Source: Bacillota bacterium (GTDB lineage: Bacteria > Bacillota > Desulfotomaculia > Desulfotomaculales > Desulfohalotomaculaceae). From it: a DNA stretch of 64,000 nt. The notes under the pieces are model-generated. The model made no database searches. It saw only the letters and a list, made by a program, of their open reading frames with translations, and was not told the origin of the DNA. Within the stretch, counting starts at the first letter, position 1. Each line of letters starts with the position of its first letter. The stretch is taken from contig VENI01000003.1 of NCBI GenBank assembly GCA_009711615.1, positions 62,001-126,000 on the forward strand, written 5' to 3'. Of this stretch, positions 8,451 through 16,406 are shown piece by piece. Both the position numbers and the translations under genes were made by a program.

Positions 8451-9115
8451 AGTAATACCCCCGTTAATTCTTTACTAGCTGTTTCAAGAGTGCTCAGCGC
8501 CTTTTTAATTTGCCAAGTGCTTTTGTCACGTGGACCGACCAAATTTGAGATAGCCCGGATTTCCAGTATTGGTAGACCGTAATTATGGGCTGCCAGAGCA
8601 ACGCCATAACCTTCCATTGCTTCGGCAACCGCCCCCGGCACCCGTGAGGCAAGTTTTAATGCAGTGGTCTCAGTTCCGGTGGCGGTAGATACAGTGATCA
8701 CAGGGCCAGTGATTACCGGGATATTTGCTGCAAGAAAAGTGTCAGTTACTTTGTTTACCAGGCTTGTATCCACTTGGACTTCGATGGAACCGAAGCCTAA
8801 CTCATCTAAACTGCTAAAACCTTCAGGTGTTTCCACTCCCAGGTCGGCAGCGACAATTTTGTTCGCAACCACTAAGGAACCTACCTCAGCCTTGCCAGGG
8901 AAGCCCCCTGCAATACCAGCGCTAACCACCATGTCATAGTGGTTTTCAACCAATGCCCTAGTTGTACTCACTGCGGATGCTATGGGACCGACACCTGCTT
9001 CCAATACCTTAAATCTTGAATTGTTATGTAGACCACGTAAAACCGCATCCTTCTCAGCTGAAACTGCTGTGATTATAAGGATGCGCTTTCTTCCTTCCTT
9101 TATCTTCAAGTCCAT
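8447..9115 (-). CDS. mqnB: Futalosine hydrolase
   Basis: MTA/SAH nucleosidase-fold protein of 222 residues, predicted to release hypoxanthine from futalosine to give dehypoxanthine futalosine, a menaquinone precursor. The motifs are ITAVSAEKDAV, GVGPIASAVSTTRAL, VVSAGIAGGFPG and the late AEAMEGYGVALAA with the substrate-binding Met-Glu. The ATG at 9115 is chosen because AAAGGGG lies 8 nt upstream (9124-9130). An upstream in-frame ATG at 9142 would place that ribosome binding site inside the gene. First gene of a two-gene mqnBD operon. Confidence 0.92.
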   Translation of the reverse strand: MDLKIKEGRKRILIITAVSAEKDAVLRGLHNNSRFKVLEAGVGPIASAVSTTRALVENHYDMVVSAGIAGGFPGKAEVGSLVVANKIVAADLGVETPEGFSSLDELGFGSIEVQVDTSLVNKVTDTFLAANIPVITGPVITVSTATGTETTALKLASRVPGAVAEAMEGYGVALAAHNYGLPILEIRAISNLVGPRDKSTWQIKKALSTLETASKELTGVLL

Positions 9116-9383
9116 ATTATTTTCCCCTTTATGTGGTGACATATTGTTTTTTCTAAATAAACATCTTTCAACCCTTTATTTACACTATCAAAAAGTATTT
9201 AAAAGACTTGCGAAAGCCCAGTTACTAATAACTCTTCCATTGTATACTATAAACTATTTTATTAAAAATTCAGGGATTTTTTTTATTAAATTTATTAGAA
9301 TATAAGAGGGAAAGTAAAAAACAAATATAAGAACTATGTGAAACCAACATTCACTAAGGGTATATAAAGGAGTAGAGGGCACT

Positions 9384-10175
9384 ATGCAAATTCCAGTTAA
9401 AAAGTGGTATGATGCAATTTATCAACGGCGTTCAAGACGACAGTTTAACGGTAGAGAGTTATCAACCGATATTACTTCCCATTTGGAAGAATTCTCAAAA
9501 GAAATTAATGAATATATTACTGGTGTTAAGGCTGTTCTAGTAAATGAGAACCCAAATCAAGTATTTAAGGGCGCCATTGGTTCGTATGGTAGTATCAAAG
9601 GGGCACCTGCATATGTGGCCTTTGTTGGCAACATGGAGGATGCAAACGTTCAGGAGAAGGTTGGATACATAGGCGAAGGTTTTATATTAGAGGCAACTTC
9701 TATTGGCCTGGCAACATGTTGGGTAGGAGGTTTTTTTAGAAAAGAAGTGGCACAAAAACAGGTTCAAATTAATCCTAATGAACAGATATTAGCGGTTTCC
9801 CCAGTTGGCTACGTAGACGACAAGTATAGTCTTGAGGAAAAAATAATGTCTAAATTTGCTAAGTCCCATAATAGAAAGAGTTTAGATGAACTGTGCGTAA
9901 CTGAAGAAAAAAACTGGCCAAGCTGGGTGCAATTAGCTTTAGATGCAGCACGACTGGCACCCTCAGCTATTAATAGACAACCATGGAGGTTCTCAGTTGA
10001 AGATAATAATATAAAAGTATCAGCTGATAGTTTGAAGGATTCTTATCATATTTCAAAGAGGCTTGATTGTGGAATAGCTATGATACACATAGAAGTAGGA
10101 GCTAACCATGGGGGTGTTAAAGGTAGATGGAGTTATCTTGAAAAACCTGATGTGGCTTTGTTTGAAGTTATATAA
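9384..10175 (+). CDS. Nitroreductase-family protein
   Basis: A 263-residue flavoprotein-type nitroreductase of the larger form in which the fold appears in two parts (a TM1586-like nitroreductase arrangement). RRSRRQF near the start and APSAINRQPWRF near residue 195 are the two FMN-contact blocks. GFILEATSIGLATCWVGG forms the helical core. No signal peptide or membrane segment is visible. An AAAGGAG-like ribosome binding site precedes the ATG. Substrate unknown. It stands alone between mqnB, which is divergent, and a terminator. Confidence 0.85.
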   Translation: MQIPVKKWYDAIYQRRSRRQFNGRELSTDITSHLEEFSKEINEYITGVKAVLVNENPNQVFKGAIGSYGSIKGAPAYVAFVGNMEDANVQEKVGYIGEGFILEATSIGLATCWVGGFFRKEVAQKQVQINPNEQILAVSPVGYVDDKYSLEEKIMSKFAKSHNRKSLDELCVTEEKNWPSWVQLALDAARLAPSAINRQPWRFSVEDNNIKVSADSLKDSYHISKRLDCGIAMIHIEVGANHGGVKGRWSYLEKPDVALFEVI

Positions 10176-10200
10176 ATAAATATATATTATCTTGGTAATG

Positions 10201-10231
10201 AAAACCGATATCTTATGCAGGTATCGGTTTT
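10201..10231 (+). terminator. Terminator after the nitroreductase gene
   Basis: AAAACCGATA (10201-10210) pairs perfectly with TATCGGTTTT (10222-10231) around an 11-nt loop and ends in T-rich sequence. Confidence 0.85.
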
Positions 10232-10491
10232 TACTTGCTTTTATGTTTTTAATTGCATTACAGTAGTGAAAGCCAGTATTATACTTATAATTGATATATA
10301 TGTAGTTGCTTTGATATTTCATCACCCCAGCCTTAATATAAGCATAATTAAAGCTATACTTAAGTCACCAAAAAATTAATAACATTATAGGAACTTTTGT
10401 CAAAATAGAAGGTTAACTGTTTGAATTGTCGAAGAATACTTACTTGTATCGTGAGAGTATTAACAAAAATAATAGAATATGGAGAATTATT
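10232..10491. other. Intergenic AT-rich region, promoter region of the kinase operon
   Basis: No open gene is supported here. It is strongly AT-rich with several possible TATAAT-like boxes (for example TATAGG and TATACT), but none has a convincing -35 partner. It must hold the promoter for the hybrid kinase gene starting at 10492. Confidence 0.4.
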
Positions 10492-13236
10492 ATGGGATTA
10501 ACAATTAAAAAGAAACTTTTTATTACCTTCGGTATTTTACTAACTATTTTTATTATTATGGGGATCTTTTCAACAGTAGTATTAAAAGAAATAAATGATA
10601 AGTCCACTGAAATAGATGTGAATTGGCTTCCCAGTGCAAATCATGCCCATTCAATTAACACACTAATTTCTGATTTTCGTATCCATGAGTTTCGGCATAT
10701 CTTATCTTCAAACATTAAAGAGAAAGATCAATTAGAAAATGAAATGAAAGAGATTAAGAAAGATATTCAAAAAAATCTGCTCAGTTACCAAAATTCCCTT
10801 AATGGTGACTATGACAGGCAGCTTTTTAGGACAGTAAAAAAAGAATGGGAAGGGTACCAAGAAATAAATAACAAAATAATGTCCATCAGCAAGCAATTTA
10901 AAAGTGAACAAGCTATGCAGATAATGGAAGGTGAGTCTGAAGAAGCATTTGATAGATGTTCAAGCATTCTTGAAGAACTGGTTAATTTCAATCAAGAAAA
11001 CAGTACTCAGGCAAGTTTGGAGGGGGATGAACTCTATGCCGGTTCTAATTATGCCTTAACTTTGATGGTCATAATTTGTCTGGTAGTTGGCGGTGGCAAC
11101 GCAATTTGGCTGTTGCGGGATATTGTCGGTAAACTAAGTAAATTGACAACAGCCATGAGAGGTGTTTCCCAACATAAAGATAAAACTTCCCTACCTCGCT
11201 TGACAGTGACATCTAAAGATGAACTCGGGGAAATATCAAGAGTCTTTAACAGCATGGCTGCAACCCTGGAACAGCATGCCAGGCAGGAGAAGGATTACAC
11301 TAAGAAAATTCAAGATCAGCATTGGCTTAAATCAAACTTAGCTGAAATCACCGGTCTCTTTCAAGGGATGCAGAATGTTAAAAAACTTGGACAGCAGTTA
11401 ATTTCGAAAATATCTTCCCAAGTTGGGGCAAGTTATGGAGTGTTTTATGTGATAGAAGAGCAAGGTAAAAACCAGCAGTTTGTAAACATGGGCACCTATG
11501 CCAGCATGGATATAGACGATGCTGCTGCTAGTTTTCGCCTTGGGGAAGGGTTGGTAGGCCAGTGTGCTTTAGAGAAGAAGATTATTAATATAAATGGTGT
11601 TCCACAGAATTACATTAACATAACTTCCGGTTTGGGTTCAGCCAACCCCAGAAACATTATATTAGTACCGGTGGAGTTTGAAGGAGAGGTGTTGGCTGTT
11701 ATTGAATTGGCATCGTTAACTGACTTCAGCCCCATGCACCAGGAGCTTTTGGAACAGATTCGGTGGAACATAGGCACTGCCCTGAATCGTATCCAGAGAC
11801 ACATGGAAATTGAAAAATTGCTTGCTGAGAGTCAGACTTTGACAGAAGAATTGCAAACCCAGTCTGAAGAATTACAGCGGCAGCAGGAAGAATTAAGAAC
11901 TACCAACGAACAACTGAATGAGCAGTACCGGGAGTCGGAGAAGAAAACCGATGAACTGGAAGAAGCCAAGTCGGCTTTGGAGGAGAAAGCAAGTCAACTG
12001 GCCATTAGTTCTCAGTATAAAACAGAGTTTTTGTCCAACATGTCTCACGAACTGAGAACCCCCCTTAACAGTTTGATGATACTGGCCCGGATGTTAATGG
12101 AGAATAAGGAAGGTAATCTTACCGCCAAGCAAGTTGAGTATGCTGAAACTATTCTTTCTTCGGGCCATGAACTTTTAAATCTAATCAATGACATTTTAGA
12201 TCTTGCTAAGATCGAGGCGGGTAAGTTACAGGTGAAACCTGACCAGGTACAGCTTTTTGAACTAAAAGCTACAATGGAAAGGCAGTTTGCCCCGTTAGCT
12301 CGACGTAAGGGTATAGAATTTAAAGTACAACTGGATAACGGTGTTACAGAAAATATATATACAGATGAGAATCGACTAAAGCAGATATTGAAGAACTTGC
12401 TGTCCAATGCAGTGAAATTTACAGACCAGGGTTATGTTCACTTCCTTATCCAAAGGGCAGATAACTCTAACGACCCGTCAGTAATTGCGTTTTCCGTCAT
12501 CGATACTGGAATAGGCATAGCTCCAGACAGGCAGGAAACAATTTTTGAAGCATTCCAACAGGTTGATGGAACAACCAGCCGAAAGTATGGCGGTACAGGT
12601 CTGGGGTTGTCCATTTGTCGAGAACTCTCAAATTTATTAGGCGGATATGTAGAAGTAGAGAGTAAAGAAGGTGAGGGAAGCAGGTTTACCCTGTATCTGT
12701 CTCCATATGAAATTGAACCTGAATCTCTGCAGCATACTGTTAAGAAAGAAGTAGCAGTAACTATAGATACTGTAATGCAGAAAGAAGTAGAACCAGAAGA
12801 ACCAATTCACCTAGAAGAAACAGTGGAAGATGCCACCAATGATGATGAAGTGTTAATTGGAAGTAAGGTGTTGGTGGTTGATGACGATATGCGCAATGTT
12901 TTTGCTATTACTGCATCTCTGGAACAGCAGCAAATCGAAGTACTGTTTGCTGAAAACGGCCGGGAAGGGATAGAAGTGTTACGGGACAATCCAGATATAG
13001 ACCTGGTACTAATGGATATCATGATGCCGGAAATGGATGGATATGAAGCTATGGATGCTATCCGGCAGATGCCTGATTTTGCGAAACTGCCGATAATAGC
13101 ATTGACTGCTAAAGCCATGAAAGGCGACCGCAAGAAATGTTTGGAGGCAGGGGCAACAGACTATATCAGCAAACCGCTGGATATAGACCAACTGCTTTCA
13201 TTAATGCGGGTGTGGTTATACAGGCAGGTGAACTAA
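10492..13236 (+). CDS. Membrane hybrid histidine kinase / response regulator (4HB-HAMP-GAF-HK-REC)
   Basis: A 914-residue signalling protein. In order: transmembrane helix 9-31, an extracellular helical bundle (about 32-185) of the kind found in chemoreceptors, a second transmembrane helix near 187-208, HAMP, a GAF domain (about 310-440), a Gln/Glu-rich coiled coil, a HisKA domain with SHELRTPLNS (His519), an ATPase domain with GTGLGLSICREL, and a C-terminal receiver with DDD and phospho-acceptor Asp842 in LMDIMMPEMDG. The ATG at 10492 is preferred because GGAG lies 7 nt upstream and TM1 then follows directly. Genes for CheR and a receiver-kinase follow, so the three probably form one pathway. 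Confidence 0.9.
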   Translation: MGLTIKKKLFITFGILLTIFIIMGIFSTVVLKEINDKSTEIDVNWLPSANHAHSINTLISDFRIHEFRHILSSNIKEKDQLENEMKEIKKDIQKNLLSYQNSLNGDYDRQLFRTVKKEWEGYQEINNKIMSISKQFKSEQAMQIMEGESEEAFDRCSSILEELVNFNQENSTQASLEGDELYAGSNYALTLMVIICLVVGGGNAIWLLRDIVGKLSKLTTAMRGVSQHKDKTSLPRLTVTSKDELGEISRVFNSMAATLEQHARQEKDYTKKIQDQHWLKSNLAEITGLFQGMQNVKKLGQQLISKISSQVGASYGVFYVIEEQGKNQQFVNMGTYASMDIDDAAASFRLGEGLVGQCALEKKIININGVPQNYINITSGLGSANPRNIILVPVEFEGEVLAVIELASLTDFSPMHQELLEQIRWNIGTALNRIQRHMEIEKLLAESQTLTEELQTQSEELQRQQEELRTTNEQLNEQYRESEKKTDELEEAKSALEEKASQLAISSQYKTEFLSNMSHELRTPLNSLMILARMLMENKEGNLTAKQVEYAETILSSGHELLNLINDILDLAKIEAGKLQVKPDQVQLFELKATMERQFAPLARRKGIEFKVQLDNGVTENIYTDENRLKQILKNLLSNAVKFTDQGYVHFLIQRADNSNDPSVIAFSVIDTGIGIAPDRQETIFEAFQQVDGTTSRKYGGTGLGLSICRELSNLLGGYVEVESKEGEGSRFTLYLSPYEIEPESLQHTVKKEVAVTIDTVMQKEVEPEEPIHLEETVEDATNDDEVLIGSKVLVVDDDMRNVFAITASLEQQQIEVLFAENGREGIEVLRDNPDIDLVLMDIMMPEMDGYEAMDAIRQMPDFAKLPIIALTAKAMKGDRKKCLEAGATDYISKPLDIDQLLSLMRVWLYRQVN

Positions 13237-13237
13237 A

Positions 13238-14068
13238 ATAGACTCTAATCTAGAAAAAATTGAAATTCAGCTGCTCCTGGAAGGAGTTTACCAACATTAC
13301 GGCTATGATTTCAGAAACTACGCTTATTCAACCATTAGGCGCAGGATATGGCACTGTGTTAAAGCGGAGGGTTTAGAAACTATTTCTGCTTTACAAGAAA
13401 AAGTGCTTCACGACGCTCAATGCATTGACAGACTATTTTCTAATTTCACTATCCAAGTTACAGAAATGTTTCGCGACCCTGGTTTTTTTAAATCATTTAA
13501 AGAAAAAGTAATTCCCATTATTAGGAATTATCCGTTTATTCGTATCTGGCATGTGGGTTGCTCTTCTGGCGAAGAGGTTTATTCCATGGCCATTTTGCTT
13601 TATGAGGCAGGACTATATAGTAAAAGTATTCTCTATGCAACCGACATCAATGAAAGGGCACTGCAGACAGCGAAAGAGGGTGCTTTTCCAATTGAAAAAA
13701 TGAAAACCTATACCAGCAACTACCAGCAAACTGGGGGGCACCGGGCTTTTTCTGAATATTATACTGCTTCAGGCAAAGAGGCAGCTTTTCATAGTTATCT
13801 TAAAAAAAATATTGTTTTTGCTCAGCATAATCTGGTCACCGATGGTTCTTTCAATGAGTTTAACGTCATCATCTGCAGGAATGTAATGATTTATTTTAAT
13901 AAAACATTACAAAGCAGAGTGCACAAGCTTTTTTATGATAGTTTGAGTTTGGAGGGTTTTTTGGGTTTGGGTCAAAAAGAGGGGATGAAGTTTACTTTAT
14001 ATGAAGACTGCTATCATGAAATTGATAGCAGAGAAAAGATATATCAAAAAAGTTTGATACCAAGGTAG
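13238..14068 (+). CDS. cheR: CheR-type protein-glutamate methyltransferase
   Basis: SAM-dependent methyltransferase of the CheR family, 276 residues. The N-terminal helical domain (GVYQHYGYDFRNYAYSTI, then RRRIW), TIQVTEMFRDP, the SAM-binding WHVGCSSGEEVYSMA and the late IICRNVMIYF block are all present. The full protein starts at an ATA at 13238, two bases after the kinase stop and 7 nt after AGGTG. The first standard start in frame is GTG 13403, which would delete the whole N-terminal domain. No CheB gene is adjacent. In such kinase clusters CheR probably acts in signalling rather than classical chemotaxis. Confidence 0.85.
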   Translation: MDSNLEKIEIQLLLEGVYQHYGYDFRNYAYSTIRRRIWHCVKAEGLETISALQEKVLHDAQCIDRLFSNFTIQVTEMFRDPGFFKSFKEKVIPIIRNYPFIRIWHVGCSSGEEVYSMAILLYEAGLYSKSILYATDINERALQTAKEGAFPIEKMKTYTSNYQQTGGHRAFSEYYTASGKEAAFHSYLKKNIVFAQHNLVTDGSFNEFNVIICRNVMIYFNKTLQSRVHKLFYDSLSLEGFLGLGQKEGMKFTLYEDCYHEIDSREKIYQKSLIPR

Positions 14069-14081
14069 GGATAAAAGTAGT

Positions 14082-15584
14082 ATGGATACCAAAGTAAAAA
14101 TTTTAGTGGTTGATGATAGGCAGGAAAACTTACTAAGCATGAAGGCAGTGCTGGACTCTTCCATGTACTACCTAGTAACAGCTAGTTCCGGAGAAGAAGC
14201 ATTAAAATGCATATTGCAAGAAGAATTTGCTGTGATTTTGTTGGATGTGCAGATGCCGGGAATTGACGGATTTGAGACAGCAAGAATTATTCGCTCCCGG
14301 GAGAGAACCAAATATACACCAATTATTTTTATTACAGCAATCCAACAGGAGTCTGAACAGGTTCAAAGAGGTTATGCACTCGGTGCTATTGATTACATAT
14401 TCAAGCCAATAGATCCAGAAAACCTAAAATCAAAAATAGCTGGCTTTGTACATATATATCAACACCGGGAGCAGTTGGAACAAATTGTGCAACAACGTAC
14501 TCATGAATTAATGCTGGCGAATGAAAAATTGCGTTGTGAAATTGAAGAGCGCAGGCAACTGGCATCCATTGTGGAAAATTCCGATGATGCTATTATCGGT
14601 AAAAATCTGAATGGTAATATTATTAGCTGGAATGGCGGAGCTGAGCGCATGTACGGGTATACAACCAAGGAAATTATCGGCTACCATATATCAACCATTG
14701 TTCCCGATGATTGTAAGGGTGAAACTAAAGGGGTATTTTTAGACATTAATAATGGGATGCCAAATAAGAACTATGAAACATTGGGACAGAAAAAGAACGG
14801 AGAACAGATTCATGTTTCAATAACTGCATCACCAATAAAGAGTACTGATGGTACAATTACGGGGCTCTCTAGCATTCACCGGGATATTAGTGATAAGAAA
14901 CAGTTTGAAAACCAAATGGCCCGCTTGGATCGCCTTAACATTGTAGGGGAGATGGCAGCGGGTATAAGCCATGAGGTTAGAAACCCCATCACCACAGTGC
15001 GGGGGTTTCTGCAAATGATGGGTGGCAAAAAGGAATACCAGAAAGATAAGAATTACTTTAACTTAATGATAGAAGAATTGGATAGAGCCAATTCAATAAT
15101 AACGGAATTTCTATCAATAGGAAAAAATAATCCCACCGAAATGAAGGTACAGAACCTAAACGAAATTGTTAAAACGTTATCACCTTTGCTACAAGCAGAT
15201 GCCTTTGAACAAAACAATTACTTAGAACTTATTCTTAATGATATACCTGACCTACCGTTAAACAGTAAGGAAATTAGACAGGTCATTTTAAACCTGGTTC
15301 GAAACGGATTGGAGGCAATGCCCCGTTCAGGGGGCAAATTAACTATTAGTACATATTTAGAAAAGGGTAATGTTGTATTAATGATAGAGGATGAAGGCAA
15401 TGGAATGAAACCCGAAGTTCTAGAAAACCTGGGGACGCCATTTTATACTACAAAAGATAACGGTACAGGTTTGGGATTGGCAACCTGTTTTGGTATTTGT
15501 AGTAGACATAATGCCAAAGTGGATATTAAAACAGGGTCTGAGGGAACTAAATTTAAAATAACTTTTAATACTATTAGCATTTAG
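14082..15584 (+). CDS. Receiver-PAS-histidine kinase
   Basis: A soluble 500-residue protein with a receiver domain first (ILVVDDRQENL; Asp55 in LLDVQMPG; Lys in IFKPID), a coiled-coil linker, a PAS domain (about 180-285, IVENSDDAIIGK to SSIHRDISDKK) and a NtrB/Kin-type kinase core with ISHEVRNPITTVRG (His297) and an ATPase domain ending GTGLGLATCFGI. It resembles sporulation and chemotaxis-like receiver-kinases that receive a phosphate from a hybrid kinase. It starts 13 nt after cheR in the same operon and ends at a clear terminator. Confidence 0.9.
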   Translation: MDTKVKILVVDDRQENLLSMKAVLDSSMYYLVTASSGEEALKCILQEEFAVILLDVQMPGIDGFETARIIRSRERTKYTPIIFITAIQQESEQVQRGYALGAIDYIFKPIDPENLKSKIAGFVHIYQHREQLEQIVQQRTHELMLANEKLRCEIEERRQLASIVENSDDAIIGKNLNGNIISWNGGAERMYGYTTKEIIGYHISTIVPDDCKGETKGVFLDINNGMPNKNYETLGQKKNGEQIHVSITASPIKSTDGTITGLSSIHRDISDKKQFENQMARLDRLNIVGEMAAGISHEVRNPITTVRGFLQMMGGKKEYQKDKNYFNLMIEELDRANSIITEFLSIGKNNPTEMKVQNLNEIVKTLSPLLQADAFEQNNYLELILNDIPDLPLNSKEIRQVILNLVRNGLEAMPRSGGKLTISTYLEKGNVVLMIEDEGNGMKPEVLENLGTPFYTTKDNGTGLGLATCFGICSRHNAKVDIKTGSEGTKFKITFNTISI

Positions 15585-15611
15585 ACCACTCTTGTTTAGA
15601 GTGGTTTTTTG
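15585..15611 (+). terminator. Terminator of the kinase-CheR-kinase operon
   Basis: ACCACTCT (15585-15592) pairs with AGAGTGGT (15598-15605) around TGTTT, followed by TTTTTTG. It begins one base past the stop codon. Confidence 0.9.
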
Positions 15612-15669
15612 TATTTTTATAGTTAATCTGGAAAAGATATCGAGTGTGGATATTAGAGAGGATGATGTT

Positions 15670-16368
15670 ATGGAATTAATTTATACTATCACAATAAAAA
15701 TTGTCTTAGGTTTTATTGCTCTTCATATAATAACAATTGTACTTGGTAAAATACAGATCAGCCAACTGACACCTTTTTATTTTATTTCAGCAATTGTTTT
15801 AGGTGAGATATTTGGCAATCCATTGTACGAAGAAGATATCAGTTTTATATATCCGCTTTATGCAGTTGCATTATGGGGATTTTTAATGTTAGGTATTGCG
15901 ATAGTGACTCAAAAATATATTAAAACCAGGTCTGTTTTAGAAGGTAACCCCTCAATCATTATTAGAAACGGTCAGCTTGATCGGGATGAAATGAAAAAGA
16001 ACAGATTTGACATTAACGAACTGCATAACTTGCTGCGTCAGAAAGATGTATTTTCAGTGCGAGAGGTGCAGTATGGTATTTTAGAGCAGGATGGCAAACT
16101 AAGTGTATTAAAGAAATCTCAGTATGATACACCTACCCAAAAAGATTTAAATTTGCCCCCAAAAACGGTATACTTACCGGTGACTTTAATTAGTGATGGT
16201 GAGGTCTTGTGGGATAACATTAAAAGTAGCGGTTTTGATGAACAATGGCTTAAGCTGGAACTTGAAGGTCAAGGAATTAGTAGTTATAAAGATGTTTTTT
16301 ATGCAGAGTGGTTAGAGGGCTCTGGTACCCACGTAGTGAAATATGACTCAATTAAAGGACAAAAATAG
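15670..16368 (+). CDS. DUF421 / YetF-family membrane protein
   Basis: A 232-residue membrane protein of the YetF type. Three hydrophobic segments lie in the first 80 residues (IVLGFIALHIITIVLG, TPFYFISAIVLGEIFG, AVALWGFLMLGIAIV), then a cytosolic DUF421 domain with NPSIIIRNGQLD and LRQKDVFSVREVQYGILEQDG. The function of the family is not settled; members are often tied to sporulation or stress. The ATG at 15670 is preferred over an upstream TTG because GAGAGGATGATG precedes it and the first span then starts normally. Confidence 0.85.
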   Translation: MELIYTITIKIVLGFIALHIITIVLGKIQISQLTPFYFISAIVLGEIFGNPLYEEDISFIYPLYAVALWGFLMLGIAIVTQKYIKTRSVLEGNPSIIIRNGQLDRDEMKKNRFDINELHNLLRQKDVFSVREVQYGILEQDGKLSVLKKSQYDTPTQKDLNLPPKTVYLPVTLISDGEVLWDNIKSSGFDEQWLKLELEGQGISSYKDVFYAEWLEGSGTHVVKYDSIKGQK

Positions 16369-16398
16369 CACTAGGGCTAACAATTGTTAACCCTAGTG
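16369..16398. terminator. Bidirectional terminator between the DUF421 gene and the molybdenum hydroxylase operon
   Basis: CACTAGGG (16369-16376) and CCCTAGTG (16391-16398) enclose TAACAATTGTTA, itself a palindrome, giving a long hairpin with one mismatch. It separates two converging operons. Confidence 0.8.
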
Positions 16399-16406
16399 TT
16401 TGAGCT

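Noticed and set aside
15592..15669. Upstream extension of the DUF421 protein
   Set aside because: The extra 26 residues begin inside the terminator hairpin of the previous operon; ATG 15670 has its own ribosome binding site.
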